A DNA stretch of 64,000 nt, from NCBI GenBank assembly GCA_030407005.1, contig JAUDYN010000001.1:434001-498000 (forward strand). The letters run 5' to 3'. The notes under the pieces are model-generated. The model was not told the origin of the DNA. It made no database searches and worked only from the letters and a program-made list of their open reading frames with translations. Numbering within the stretch: position 1 is the first letter of the stretch; every line of letters begins with the position of its first letter. Both the position numbers and the translations under genes were made by a program. Below, piece after piece: positions 11,361 to 22,728 of the stretch. Origin of the DNA: Desarmillaria ectypa. Its lineage: Eukaryota > Basidiomycota > Agaricomycetes > Agaricales > Physalacriaceae.

Positions 11361-14035
11361 CTTAAACAAGCCAGCAAGGCGAAAAAATTAGAGTCCAAGT
11401 CTGCATCGGAGAAACCCGCACAGAGTACTGAATCCTCAACTAGCGCCAAAAACGCCTGGAATCAACCATCAATATGTCACGTCCTGTGCTGTTGGGGCTG
11501 ACACGGTTCTGGATGATAAAGTATCGGTCTCGTGGAAGGTAGCCTGCTGGAGTGGTGGCTAACTTTATAATGTTTAATGATTAAATCCCTGGCATGAACA
11601 AGGCAACATATATCAAGTTTCTCCAAAGCAAACAGGCTAAATAAACGCGTCTAGAGAAATGCCTTTGTCAGACAGGAGAAATAATTAATAAGGTTGACTT
11701 ACCCATTCAGCGGGTCCTCTTTACTGAAGGAAGAAGGCCATAGCTGGAGCTAGCTTCCAAATTCTGATTTGAGGTCGGTGGTTATTGAATATTCGAATGT
11801 TCACGTTTTCTGCTACTCAAGCCATGTAGCTGTGTCCACGGACGACCTTTCACGCTAAAGATATCCATAGCTCAGAATTATTCAAGTACATAGATAATGG
11901 TTTTCAGCAAGCACGATGGATGTGCCTGAGGAAATCGGTGATGGCAGTTCGGAAGAAAGGTCCATGTATGCGCGCCGCTTCGGAATTTGAATATTCCTTG
12001 TCTCTTACTCTCATGTTGATTTCGTGTCAAATTTTACGCGTACTATAGTCGATACAGAGGGCCGTATGAGCAGTGAGTACATGTTGCTCGTTCCTCAGGC
12101 GATATTCTGACCGTAAAATGCTCTTGTTTAGGAATGCTGCAATGCTTTTTAGGCCTTTTTCAATGAAAGACTATGATTTCTCCAACCTATCGGTGCTTTG
12201 AGAAACTTTGTCACCTCTGGGAAACTGTAGGCTATGCGGATGTGGCGTGCGCGCCGGCCTTGTGAGCAGTCAGTCAAAGCTTTGCCTGAAAATGAAGGAT
12301 CAGGTTTGTGTTACTAGTTACGAGTCATCTGCCCTAGACTTATTCAGGAATCTTGCATCTAGGCGATTGCTCTTATGGTCGACGCGTTTAACATCACTGT
12401 TCGTCGCCATTGTCTGCTGCAAAGTAGCTTTGGCTTGGCTGCTACCATCAAACAATATGCTTCGTTACATGGAGAATTTTGGTGAGGCACGCGATGTATT
12501 AGGCAAGGGCATGCCAAGAGAGTCTGATGCGTTACAGAACAATAGACCATCCTCTATTGGGGTTACAATTTATCGTCATGCCTATATACACTGGGGCATG
12601 TCGACCGCAGTATGGATAAAAATGAAGATTGAAGGAAGGATACACAACGAGATGAGATTCACCTCGGCAAGTAAATTGCCGCGTGACTGGCTCGCCGTTA
12701 TTGAATTACTGTAAGAACACAAAATCATGCTGCGCAACTCCCCAAAACGTTTTGACTAATTGTTCGTTCTAGTCAGCCAAGCGTTGGTCAAGTGCCAACT
12801 GCTTTGTCATTTAGGAGGATGCATCTCCACAAAATATCATATTTCGCGGCTGCATGAGTGAGACAGAAGTATGAGAAACCCGAATTTTCTCGCTGCCCGT
12901 CCCCTTCGGAACACCCCAATATCGCGATCTGCAGTGGTCGATGGAAAGGTCGTAGCCAGGACGACGGGCACGTACCTGGGATTGGCTAGGTCGTGTCACA
13001 TACTGCTGAAAAGGAAGGAGTTTTACTCTGGCGGCCGCTCTAGAATCTGGGGATGTAGTACAATGTTGAAGGTGTTCGAATGACTGGTCCGGTTTCCTCG
13101 AGGCGCGACAGAAGTGATAAACTCAATGGTATTCTGCTTTGCAAACTTGGTCTCCGTGATGATAATTCCACTTTTGAATTTAGACTCATCAGCGTGTATT
13201 TCGAACCCCAATCGTGATTACAAGGCACATCGGGGACGGAGTAATGTTAATCCTAAGCCCGAAAGTCTCACTCGACCCTTTCAGGCAGCACATAACCCAG
13301 AGTGATGAAATCGTTCCATATTGTTCTACAACAAACTAATTTGCCACAAGTACAGTGCCGGCGGAGGCAAAACCTGCGATGCCTCCGCCATATATTTCCG
13401 ACTCAGACGGAATGACAAATAGAACCAAATGATATTTATAATCATCATCATCATTACACGGCACGGATAATCAAGAGACCCATTAGGAGATCTTAGGAGG
13501 TACACTTTCCACTTGCTAACATCAAGTTCGAATGGGCTCTGAGGAAACGGTCACTGGATTGTTCTACCCAGATCTTGGGCTGAGTTTTATTGGACAAACG
13601 TAGGTTACATCCCGAAGGGTCGTGTTGATTTTTCTCATCTCTGGCATCTTACAAAGGTTGCGTCCCCGAACCCGACTCCGAGTCTGAACTGTCAGTGCCA
13701 GTACAACTCTCCACCATGCAACAGCGAAACGATGGTCGTGGTGACTTGTTCCAGACATTCGGCTTTGATGTCAACCTTCCAGCGCCTTGTTTCTCGGTAT
13801 TGAATGAAAGCAGAAGAGCAATATTGCCGAATCGGAGTGGCAGTGAGAGACCCTGAATCCTCAAAACAAATACTCCCACGTGCCGGCCACCCGCTCTCCC
13901 TCATAATGTCTTGGTCACTGGCGCGAGTTCCTCTTTCCTTGTCGTTCATGCTTGTTCACGCAGCAGTAGCGGGGTAGTCTGGTCGTAGGTGCTGTCGCTG
14001 AACCTTTGGCTTTCTCTTACTGAATCATCTAGGCA
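11361..14035. other. Long stretch without a supportable gene
   Basis: It holds ORFs of up to 168 codons (12208-12714, plus) with no recognisable domain, poor composition and no credible splice partners. The 5' end of the hypothetical gene to the left and the promoter of the F-box gene at 14036 probably lie here. No RNA gene seen. Confidence 0.4.
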
Positions 14036-15448
14036 ATGACCAGCAAGGTTGTAACACATAGCAAAGGCCAGCTCGAGCCGGCCTCATGCTCGCTGGCCCT
14101 AATTCCCACTGAACTCTTAGCAATCATCATCGGCTATTTTGGGAAAAAGGACGTGTTCTCTGTCGCTCTCGTCTGTCGAAGGCTCAATGACATAGCGACC
14201 ACTGTCTGGTTCGGGACTCCGAAGCAGTACCAAAAAGCATACGGCGCCTTCAGCGCCTCCCGCGCTGGTCATGCCCTCCCATACTCATCATTCAAAGACC
14301 TACGACTCTGCCTTGTCACGAAACCCACCATCCCCAACATAAAACTATCTTTAAGCAAAGACTTCGCTCCAGACTTCCGCGAATTCCTGCGCTATTTCGA
14401 CACTCTTCCTCGCGATAGAACACCTCCTGATGTCCAGATTGATCTACACCATACGGTGTGGGCGCGATCAAATGTCCGTGACGCCGACGAGTACGACGCA
14501 GCGAGGCTCAATGCCTTTTTCACTCGCATCGCCGAACTGAACTGCGTTACAGCCCTCCATACATGCACAGAGAGTGAACTATGGCTGGATGTCAGGGGAG
14601 AGGACGGCTTACCTATCTTCTGTCCCCCCACCCTCACCACCCTTACTGAGGAGTACCTCAAACCTCTTTCTGAATCCTACTCCGACTGGCTCATCCGCTC
14701 AGCCAACGCGTCGCCCGTTGACAAGCTCGTCATCGCATATCCAGACGGATCTATCCTCCTTCGATTACATCTTCCCAAACTCCGCGATGCCCTAATCAAT
14801 GGCGGAAAGATATCAACGTATCATTTGTCACTATTCTTAGACCAGGAGGCACATTCCCGTCTCGAGGAGCTGATCTTCGCTCCGAATACTGTCTTGTATC
14901 ATGGAATGCCGGATATGGGCCACCCAGAGTGCCATGCAGCCATGCAGCTTCGCCCTGTAGCGCTCCCTCGCCTCACGTCCGTCGCTGCAGACATCGATGT
15001 CCTAGCGCTCCTGCTGTCGGCCCCTCATGCGTTCACAGGCTTGCAGCGCGTGGATGTTCGGCTGCCGTATTATCGGGGCCCTAACGTCGGGCGGGATCTA
15101 CGTCGGATATTCTCTTGGGTATCAGAGATTCCTAGCGTGTTACGTATGACGCTGCCGTTGGAGGAACTAGCTTACAATGATTGGGAGTACCTGACATTGG
15201 GATCAGATGAGGACTTGGTTGTTTTGCCGCATGTGAGGAAGTTGGTATGTGGTGGGTATCCACGGTATGATTGGTCGATTCGTCTTGATCAGATCGTGGT
15301 GTTCTTCCCTGGGGTGGAGGAATTTGTTATGGATAGAGCTAGTTGGAAGGAGCCACGTCGGTTGGATTGTGTGGAGCAGATGAGAGAGCAGTGGCCCTCG
15401 CTGAAACGTGTGGTTATTGATGGCGTACGTTATACGAATGGGGAATAG
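14036..15448 (+). CDS. F-box protein
   Basis: A single exon encodes 470 residues. Residues about 21-57 form an F-box (LIPTELLAIIIGYFGKKDVF then VALVCRRLNDIATTVWF), the part that binds SKP1 in an SCF ubiquitin ligase. The remainder has leucine-rich, repeat-like segments (SRLEELIFAPN, LPRLTSVAADID, LQRVDVRLPYY), as in the large basidiomycete F-box families where this part selects substrates. Length is normal, codon use is uniform, and no stop or frameshift occurs. The nearest in-frame ATG after the F-box consensus begins is internal, so 14036 is preferred as start. The substrate is unknown. Confidence 0.85.
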   Translation: MTSKVVTHSKGQLEPASCSLALIPTELLAIIIGYFGKKDVFSVALVCRRLNDIATTVWFGTPKQYQKAYGAFSASRAGHALPYSSFKDLRLCLVTKPTIPNIKLSLSKDFAPDFREFLRYFDTLPRDRTPPDVQIDLHHTVWARSNVRDADEYDAARLNAFFTRIAELNCVTALHTCTESELWLDVRGEDGLPIFCPPTLTTLTEEYLKPLSESYSDWLIRSANASPVDKLVIAYPDGSILLRLHLPKLRDALINGGKISTYHLSLFLDQEAHSRLEELIFAPNTVLYHGMPDMGHPECHAAMQLRPVALPRLTSVAADIDVLALLLSAPHAFTGLQRVDVRLPYYRGPNVGRDLRRIFSWVSEIPSVLRMTLPLEELAYNDWEYLTLGSDEDLVVLPHVRKLVCGGYPRYDWSIRLDQIVVFFPGVEEFVMDRASWKEPRRLDCVEQMREQWPSLKRVVIDGVRYTNGE

Positions 15449-15695
15449 GGCTGAAATGTTGAACGGTTTTTGATGCGTGTATGCTATGCTTGCTTATATT
15501 GCCACTGATTTTGGTTCGGTCTTATAGCCGACGAAATGTACATTAGATATTTTAAATTAATCTTATCCCTGCTCTTCAGACTAAGACGATGCAGTCCTGT
15601 ATCAGATCTCAGACAGGCTGTCATTATTCCGCCAGCCGTTCACCGCTCAAAAGCCCGGCAACGATAATTTTTACAGGGATTCTTCTCATTCAAAC

Positions 15696-16331
15696 TTGCA
15701 TACTGAGCACCGGACCGGTCTTTTACTTGGTTCACCCGCGTGGAAGAAGTTCACGTTTTTGCCCCTTCACCAGCGCCTATCGATATCAGTCGTTGAACAT
15801 GCTTCGAGTCTTGTGATGAGAGAATCATGGTTCCACACAGTGTCCATCGATAATCTTCAACGATACTATCACACAATGTCCAGAGTTCACTTACAACTTC
15901 GTGATGCCATTCTCCAAGCTGCTCAGCGACGGTCTGAAGTGCGGAACCAAGTTTCCTCCCCTACTACCAGAGACGATCCAAGTTTCACTGACCTTGATAA
16001 GGGGTACAAGATGTGCACTGACCTCCGTCGGATGATAGACGTTGGGATCCTTGGGATGGTTAATGACCATGAGGCTTCGAAGGAAGGTGTCGCCAGTCTG
16101 AAGGTGATCACAATCGAGATATCTACAATTGGATATGCTGATAACTTTTCAAAGACTCTTCTTAAGCTGGCTAACAATATCATTGCCCATCCGGAGGAAG
16201 AGAAGTTTAGGAGATTCAGGATTAATAATCCTAGGATTAGGAAAGATATTGTGGAGCCAAAGGGTGTGCTTAAGTTCCCCATAAAGGTCTGTGTTTCATC
16301 TACTGCTGGTGAGCAGCCCGGCGTTAACTGA
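15696..16331 (+). CDS. Possible PUB-domain protein
   Basis: An open frame of 211 codons. Residues about 155-195 (TLLKLANNIIAHPEEEKFRR, FRINNPRIRKDIVEPKGVL) have the pattern of a PUB/PUG domain: a helix with L..L.NI, then P.EEK.R.I..NNP, then GVLKF. PUB domains bind p97/Cdc48 in peptide N-glycanase and UBX proteins. The preceding part (about residues 40-150) is helical, with SIDNLQRYYHTMSRVHLQLR. The true start is uncertain; introns upstream could add an N-terminus. It lies 250 bases after the F-box gene on the same strand, and no functional link is implied. Assignment is by pattern only. Confidence 0.45.
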   Translation: MHTEHRTGLLLGSPAWKKFTFLPLHQRLSISVVEHASSLVMRESWFHTVSIDNLQRYYHTMSRVHLQLRDAILQAAQRRSEVRNQVSSPTTRDDPSFTDLDKGYKMCTDLRRMIDVGILGMVNDHEASKEGVASLKVITIEISTIGYADNFSKTLLKLANNIIAHPEEEKFRRFRINNPRIRKDIVEPKGVLKFPIKVCVSSTAGEQPGVN

Positions 16332-17880
16332 TTTGTAGATGGGATTTCGCCAGGAGGTGCGCTTTGGCTGATGCGCGGCAATGTTCGAACGTCGCGTCAG
16401 CCGACTCAGGTAGCAACGATGATCAGGAGACAGTGCTGACCATTAGCAACTCGCCCATCGACGCCGTTGCATTAAGCGACAACCAAGATGGCCAGAAGGT
16501 CGGAGCACATACCGGTATGTGCCCGTCGCTAAGGGGGGAGAAGGTATGAACTACGGAAGCTCCTGATCATTCGAGATTGCTCCTGAGCAAGCCGTGTTTT
16601 GCTGAAGTGAGTGTTGCGCCCAGAGCTTAGATCCTGACACAGCGCGTGTCTATTTTGATCAACTATTGGTATATGTTCTTACATGTTTCACTGATGTCGA
16701 TGAGTGTTGAATATTGAATCTCTAGATTCCAGGACAAAATATATTACTAACTTTTCTGTCTTTTGTTTCAATCAAGTACAAGATGAGTAAGCGGCGGGAC
16801 CAAAGTTGCCGCTGGCAATGATCGCCCGTGCACCGAGTTGGAATTTTCACTTGATTTTCATCATCACCACTGAGCGCTGAGCAACGACAACCGACTTGGG
16901 GCTAGCTTACAATGGGAATGCACTGCACAAGAGGTAGGTGAGCACATTGCTGTCTGTGAAAATCAGTTTCAGCTCATGTCTACAGACAAAAATGCTTTTG
17001 CGACAGGAGTCAAAGATCGTCGCAATTCAGCCTACCTCGCGAGCTCTGAGTATATTCGGCAGCCCTGAACAGATGATCATCAAGTTCCTTCCTCTACGGA
17101 ATTCTGAGATTCAATCGTATAGACCCAAGATCAACGAAAGGCGATACAGAGACAGAACGGGAATGAGATGATGAGGTCGAACGTGCACCTCGTGCAGTTC
17201 CTGCAGCCTATACAAAAATATTTTGGCTTTAAAAGGAGATGTTACACGAAAAGTATGCACGTCCAGCAGATTTGCCATGACAAGCTTAGACAACAATCTC
17301 CAGGGAGTATTCCATCCGACTATGAGCAAAAGTACGGTGAAGAGACAGGATTCAATGCACAAGTTTGAGGACTTATCTGGATGAAAGTGTATATTCTATA
17401 TGAATATGGTGGAGCAATTGCGGGATAGTGTTGAAGTCTTACTTGTGTTCATTCAACGTTATCTTCTCGTACTAAACGCAACTGTAGGTGGGTCTCTTCT
17501 CTGCGGTGGTCACTTCTTGCATCGCCCAGACTTGCCAAAGTCTTCAGGTCGGCAACGTTCAAATGTCTGCATCCTTACTATCTACACTCGTTGTGATCCA
17601 GTGAGCGCCTGCCAAGGGTGTTATGGATATCGGGTCTTTGCCAGATTGTACATGAGTCAACACATGCCTGCTCTCAGTCTTCTTGGCTTTGACCTCAGGC
17701 TACTGGTATTTTCTCTTAATTTCTCTATTCTTCTCACTGCTACTAGAATACCACGGAACCTTGTAGGACAATAATGACTCAATATTGTATATAAACACTA
17801 TCCATACCATTGTATTAGGGAATCTTTAAGCTAATCAACTCGTCTTCAACTCAACTTCATTGTGTGAACTAAGCATCTGA
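16332..17880. other. No supportable gene
   Basis: Short ORFs only, the longest 124 codons at 17400-17774, with no domain I recognise. Composition is close to that of other intergenic stretches in the window. Confidence 0.4.
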
Positions 17881-17976
17881 TTAGTTATGCCTAGCACTTG
17901 TCAGAGACCTCGTCAGTTATACCTAGCGCTTACTGACACCCTCGTTAACTATGCCTAGCACTTGTTAGCACCCTTA
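17881..17976 (+). repeat. Three tandem 32-base units
   Basis: Units at 17881-17912, 17913-17944 and 17945-17976 share a TTATGCCTAGCACTTG-like core. They differ at several positions, many of them C/T or A/G changes. The array overlaps the start of the DUF6535 relic that follows. Confidence 0.75.
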
Positions 17977-19648
17977 CAGATTCCTCTTGGTGGTTGGAAC
18001 TCGGGTTTTACTTCGAGTACTCATTCAGCTCGTGTATTAGCCCAAATACCCATATTATTAACAGGTGGTTGCCCTGTCGAATCAACCCCACTCTCTTCAC
18101 TCAATCCAAATACCAATTTCACTCCTATGACTACAGGCGTCTGGATGAACGGTTTGTGGTCCACGAGCCTTGCACTCAGTCTAACAACGGCGTTGGCTCT
18201 CATGCTCGTGAAACAATGGCTTCACCATTATACAGCACTTCCTCCTGGAAACCCACGGGAGTGTAGCTATATTTGGTAATACCGATATGTGGCTTTCTAG
18301 AGGTGACGTGTTCCTATAATTGCTGGACTACTTCCAGTGCTCATGCACGCCTCCCTCACCTTATTTTTGATCGGGTTATCGGTTTTCCTTTATCCACTAA
18401 GTGTTTCCCCCTCTTGGAAAATCGGTGCTATCACTGTACTCAGTTACACCGTGTACCTCATCACCATCATTCTTCCGATCCTTTCCCTTCAATGTCCTTG
18501 CCATACACCGCTCTCTGACCACCTGTATTTTGCCCCAACTATTTCACCTATTACCTCATGGCTTGATTCTATCAATCCCTGCTTTGGTCCTTAGGCACTC
18601 CATGTGGGGTGTCACGGCCTCGGCCTTGCATGCCTCACCTGGGTTAATCTTCTCAGGAATGCAAACGAAGAAGGTTCTTTCAATCCCATTGACATACATT
18701 CGCGAGATCTATATCCCCTCGAGCTCTGCACTGCAGTGGCTCCGCTCTCGACTTCAGGATGGACTCCTCTTTTCCCTCTTCTTCCATTTTGTTCGAAAAT
18801 GCCGTCCGAAACTATCTTCCTTCAGAGATAATGGATAACATCCTCAAGATGTTCCATGTGTTTGATTACCATAGCGAAGACCTTCTCGACGCAGGACCGT
18901 GCTCTCGGCATTCGAGAGTCGTACTGGCCTTTGCTGCGTTCCTCATCCCCAGGCTCAGACATCCAGCCAGATCTGTCTGATTATGCAGAACACTCGCATA
19001 ATACAGAAATTTCTCGGACTCAAAATGCTCTCCGTTCCGCAGCGAAGAACATTTTCCGTATCCTTCTCATTCATACACATCCAACATCTCCAGGTCTCAC
19101 CTTTGGGGGGAGTAACCTCATTTTCAACGCCGTCAAGGCAACACTTTCTAAATGATGTCGTATTTGGGGAGAACTCTACTAAATATCCATCCTTGGATCC
19201 TTGTCGTCTCTTCGCCTTGGAAATATACTCAAGAATGATCAAGGTACCCCCCCTTCCGGAAGACTAACCGCCCGACTGGCATCGTATGCAGAAGCTGGTA
19301 GATTTCGTCATGTTCGACTACGACAAACCGAGTTCCCGTCCTTCCACAGTGACGCCTTTTGATTTGTCTGGCGATATACTGGCTCATACACTAACAAATA
19401 GTGTCTTTGCTGCGTTCAAAGCCTTCGTAGAAGGTAAATGTCTCGCGGCATTTGGGGCACATCCCTTCCGGCTGCGTTTGGTCAGAGTCATTAATGGATA
19501 CGTTGCTGGGATAGCCAGTGGTAAGGAGCGTATTGACTACTTTCGTGAGCCTAAGAACCTCTACGTCGCCTGTTCCATCTTAGCCTCGAATGACTGGGCC
19601 GGGGATGTCAATTCCGTGAGTAACGATATCCTCGCCCTTCGGAGGTGA
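17962..19648 (+). pseudogene. DUF6535-type membrane protein, decayed
   Basis: The conserved core of this basidiomycete family is readable only by changing frame: LWSTSLALSLTTALALMLVK then QWLHHYTALPPGNPRE near 18150-18265, then the next membrane helices (IIAGLLPVLMHASLTLFLIG; VLSYTVYLITIILPILSL) near 18320-18490. A later stretch (19286-19648) with a charged C-terminal region (LRLVRVINGYVAGIASGKER; YFREPKNLYVACSIL) is probably the 3' end of the same gene. Stops after PREC.YIW and several frame changes break the ORF. Function of the family is unknown. A second relic lies at 40420-41160. Confidence 0.65.
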
Positions 19649-20000
19649 TCCTGCGTGAGCGTCCTGTAGAGATCGACTGCGCAAGCTGGGAACCAATGCG
19701 GTCCAGAGGCCAAAGTGGGAGACGGGGTTGATGATGAAGGACGTTAATAGAAAAAAGGGAAATATTTCGGATGGGATAGGGGTTGGAGGGGGAGAGAAGG
19801 TGAGTCTGAGGTTTTTTTGTATCCTTGTGGTTTTTTTCTGATTATTGCGATTTAGAAACGACGTTATCCGCTGTATGGGTGCCTTACTGTGCCATCGTAA
19901 CCGTGGTTATGCATGCGAGGAGGTGAAAATCTGAACTGCGCCTTCTTGTGGTTTGAGGACTTGGCTCTTTCCCGACAGACTGGTTCCATTTTCGCGGGCT

Positions 20001-20050
20001 AGGTACGGCGCAACGGTTAACACCACGCGCTTTTGGGGTTCGGGTCCCAT
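20001..20050 (+). repeat. tRNA-like sequence with Pol III A- and B-box-like blocks
   Basis: GGCGCAACGGTTAACACC resembles a tRNA D-arm/A box, and GGTTCGGGTCCCA, 15-20 bases later, resembles a B box/T-arm. The spacing is too short for a working tRNA and no cloverleaf closes. A related sequence lies at 21086-21145. It may be a tRNA or SINE relic. Confidence 0.3.
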
Positions 20051-20494
20051 GTATTTATATCGAATCGATGCATTAGCTTTTTCTTGGCCTACCTCGCTGT
20101 CACTATTTCATGCAGGTACTGCTTTCTCATCCTTTTCGCGCTCAGTTACGGTGCAGCGGCCCCGATGGAATAATCGAGACCATCAGCCGTATCGATGCGG
20201 TGGCGTTAGCGGATGCAGATATCCTCGAGTAGACGCAGGCTTCGTCTGAGATGCTGTAGGTCCGAAATCTGCTTCTGCGACCAAAGATTTTGGAGCAGAT
20301 AAAAGAGACAAAGCGACATCAACCAGAAGCAATGGAACGGACTGTTAGAAGGCAAGTAACGTTATATCTGCGGGTGCTAAAGCCTTTCAAGAGTACCGCC
20401 TCGGTAGCGACACATCATATGGATGCAAGGGACGGTGGCTTGAGTTCCGCCTTCTTCCGGCACCCAAAGCGTGTAAGAATGACCCGGTTTCTAG

Positions 20495-20502
20495 TATAAA
20501 AG
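20495..20502 (+). promoter_or_regulatory. TATA box of the metallothionein gene
   Basis: TATAAAAG lies 65 bases before the ATG at 20567, a usual spacing for a strongly inducible fungal gene. I did not find a clear copper-response element upstream. Confidence 0.6.
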
Positions 20503-20566
20503 GGCGTCAGGATCTCTGTGAATGCTATCGAAAAGTCCAACTCGATACCACCCAAACTAAACCAAC

Positions 20567-20808
20567 ATGCAATTCGTATATACCTCTCTGTCTCCAATTG
20601 GTCTTTCCGTACTCACGAGTTTATTGTCATATAGACTGCTCAAACCCCCGTATCCCAGACTTGCGGTACCGCTACCTGCAGCTGCTCTTCGTGAGTCAAA
20701 ATCTCAGACTATGTTGGACGTCGACTGACATTTTTTTTCTTTTCTTTTCTCGTATGCAGGTGCTCTTGCCAGGGTGCCGAGTGCAAGTGCAACAGTTGCA
20801 AGCATTGA
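20567..20808 (+). CDS. Metallothionein, three exons
   Basis: Exons 20567-20575 (9 bases), 20635-20690 and 20760-20808 join through GTATAT..ATAG and GTGAGT..GCAG introns into a 37-residue protein with eight cysteines. They form two copies of C-x4-C-x-C-x2-C (TCGTATCSCSSC and SCQGAECKCNSC), with no aromatic residue after position 3. This is the hallmark of a small fungal copper/zinc-binding metallothionein, a cytosolic metal buffer. Each exon junction keeps the frame, the second intron has a long pyrimidine tract, and a TATA box sits at 20495. The exons are too short to appear as an ORF. The exact subfamily and metal preference are not determined. Confidence 0.85.
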
Positions 20809-21085
20809 AGGATATGAAGCTGAGGTTTTCAGTGTCGAGCTATTCGTTCTGTCAGTCAGTTCATACGTCTCTAAAGGCAAAGTTGTCGAAATTATTAGTC
20901 TTCTACTGAGTTAATTGTAAACCCGTGTGATGGTAAAGATGGTACGACAGCATACCAATATGAAATTCGAAATCTCCGTGGTTCATTCTTTTGTCTGAGA
21001 GCATGAGGATTGGTTTTTCTCTTTTGCTGCATATCTAGGCACACAGCCCTTTCCAGGTTTTCGATGCGACATCCTTACTCCATCG

Positions 21086-21145
21086 GATACGGTGCATGCG
21101 CAGCAGTTAATGTTGCTCCATGGCTTTAGGGTTCGATCCCATCCG
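21086..21145 (+). repeat. Second tRNA-like sequence (A/B-box-like)
   Basis: TGCGCAGCAGTTAATG resembles an A box, and GGGTTCGATCCCAT resembles a B box/T-arm. It aligns with the sequence at 20001-20050, including the final TCCCAT. It does not fold as an obvious tRNA. Confidence 0.3.
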
Positions 21146-22143
21146 CTAATTAAATAAACGCGTTCGCCCATTGCCTTCCTCCTTCTCGTCTCCACCCAGC
21201 AAGGAAGTTTTATAATAAGCTTCATATACTCAATCTGAAAGAATACTACTTAGTACCACCGGCTCGACGAATTCAAACATATGGAGCAATCAACAAAAAT
21301 AAATAACCTCCTCTTTCTTGATGGAGCAAGAATCAGTGCAGTACTGGTAGCAGAGAATAGACTCATAACCTTGTCAGCCGTTGCACCATATCTCAGCCTG
21401 GGTCTCAGTTTAGTTTTGGTTAACAAGGACTAAACATAATCAAGTTGCGGTACGTCAATCCTGATGTCTCCTTGATTAACGCATGCATGATACGTACCAA
21501 TCTACTGAATGAAACTTCTGCATCCGTACGTTCCTCGCCGTGAACAAGGATCTATCACAAAGGGAAGAATAGGGAACCCGGCAACTGCCGGCACATACCC
21601 GCTTTGGGTTCCCTCCGTATCACAATGACTTCATTTCTACCATGAAGACTCCACATTTTCAACATGCACCCCTTATCCTGATACCGGACGAACGCCATCT
21701 GTCCTGTTTGTTATATTTCCCTTCATAGTTGGTTCAATACGAGCTAAGAGCGCCAGTAGACTTTGCTTGTTGCGTACGGCGTACGTCTTTTCATTCTTTG
21801 ATTGACTTTCTGACACTGGGAGTATTTATATAGGTCCATTCCTCTCCACGGACTCAAGAGAACCCTGCAACGCTTCCATTCACGACTGTAGACGATAGAA
21901 ATTGAAGCTCGCCCGATTTGTTGCTCGCCCCCGCTCTGCGACCCACACGACCAAAACGAGCACTCCTGCGTGCGTGCTGCTACTACCACCGACATTTTAC
22001 GACTAGATTGAAGGGCACTTACTGGTGCGTGGCGTTTACATCTCTGTCGTTCTCTGGTGCTAATTATGGCGGCGGGCATCAGACTATTCCATCACCCAGC
22101 CCGCCATACAATCATCCCAACCTACTAGTATTCAAGTACCACG
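21146..22143. other. No supportable gene
   Basis: Only short ORFs without domains. The 3' half is probably the upstream region of the ORF starting at 22144. Confidence 0.4.
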
Positions 22144-22728
22144 ATGGTCTCCTCCCCAGCCTCTTCGACTACGCTCGCCAGCCTTGAGCCTCTTCACCAC
22201 AAGCTAGACATGCAACCAAAGGGCCACCTTGAACCCCATGTCAGCAATCTTCCACGACGAAGAGTAGTCAAGAGGAGGGTCGCAGAAAGCGAGAGTGAGG
22301 ATAGGGCAAGTGCCAAGACTGTGTCCTCTCATTCGCTCAAAGACACCGAAGCCGAAGAACCCCAGCATATGCGCATACAAGCATTGGGCAAGAATACAGA
22401 TGTGTGTGTCTCCATTGCAGAGGTGGAAGGATGGGACGGGGACGTCGTTCGTGTCGACGAGGAAGAAGAGAATGATTGCGGCGTGCCGACTTCGTCGCGG
22501 TCGGCGTTTCTTGAGTTGGTGTCGAAGGGCTCGGCGTTGCGGAAGGTGCTGGTTGTTGGGTCACGAGTGAACGTCTTTGCTGTTGCACTGGGGATACTCT
22601 GCCAGCGCAATGGGAAGGATATGATAGAGACGTATATGGAGCTGCATGATACAGGTGAGTTGGAGGATGCGTGGAGGGGTCTGTTGAGTCGTGATGGGAT
22701 CGAGTGGGTCGTGGGAGAGGACAACTAG
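22144..22728 (+). CDS. Hypothetical protein with a basic patch and acidic linker
   Basis: A single-exon ORF of 194 codons. Residues about 38-46 (PRRRVVKRRV) could be a nuclear localisation signal. A serine/glutamate-rich stretch follows, then an acidic block (VDEEEEND). The last 75 residues look like a compact fold (SAFLELVSKGSALRKVLVVG; VFAVALGILCQRNGKDMIET). I do not recognise the family. Composition is coding-like, with no competing long frame of better quality, but an antisense ORF of 131 codons exists, so it may be chance. Confidence 0.5.
   Translation: MVSSPASSTTLASLEPLHHKLDMQPKGHLEPHVSNLPRRRVVKRRVAESESEDRASAKTVSSHSLKDTEAEEPQHMRIQALGKNTDVCVSIAEVEGWDGDVVRVDEEEENDCGVPTSSRSAFLELVSKGSALRKVLVVGSRVNVFAVALGILCQRNGKDMIETYMELHDTGELEDAWRGLLSRDGIEWVVGEDN

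Noticed and set aside
12208..12714. 168-codon plus-strand ORF
   Set aside because: Cysteine-rich start and a weak hydrophobic stretch, but no recognisable domain, signal peptide or coding-like composition; probably chance.
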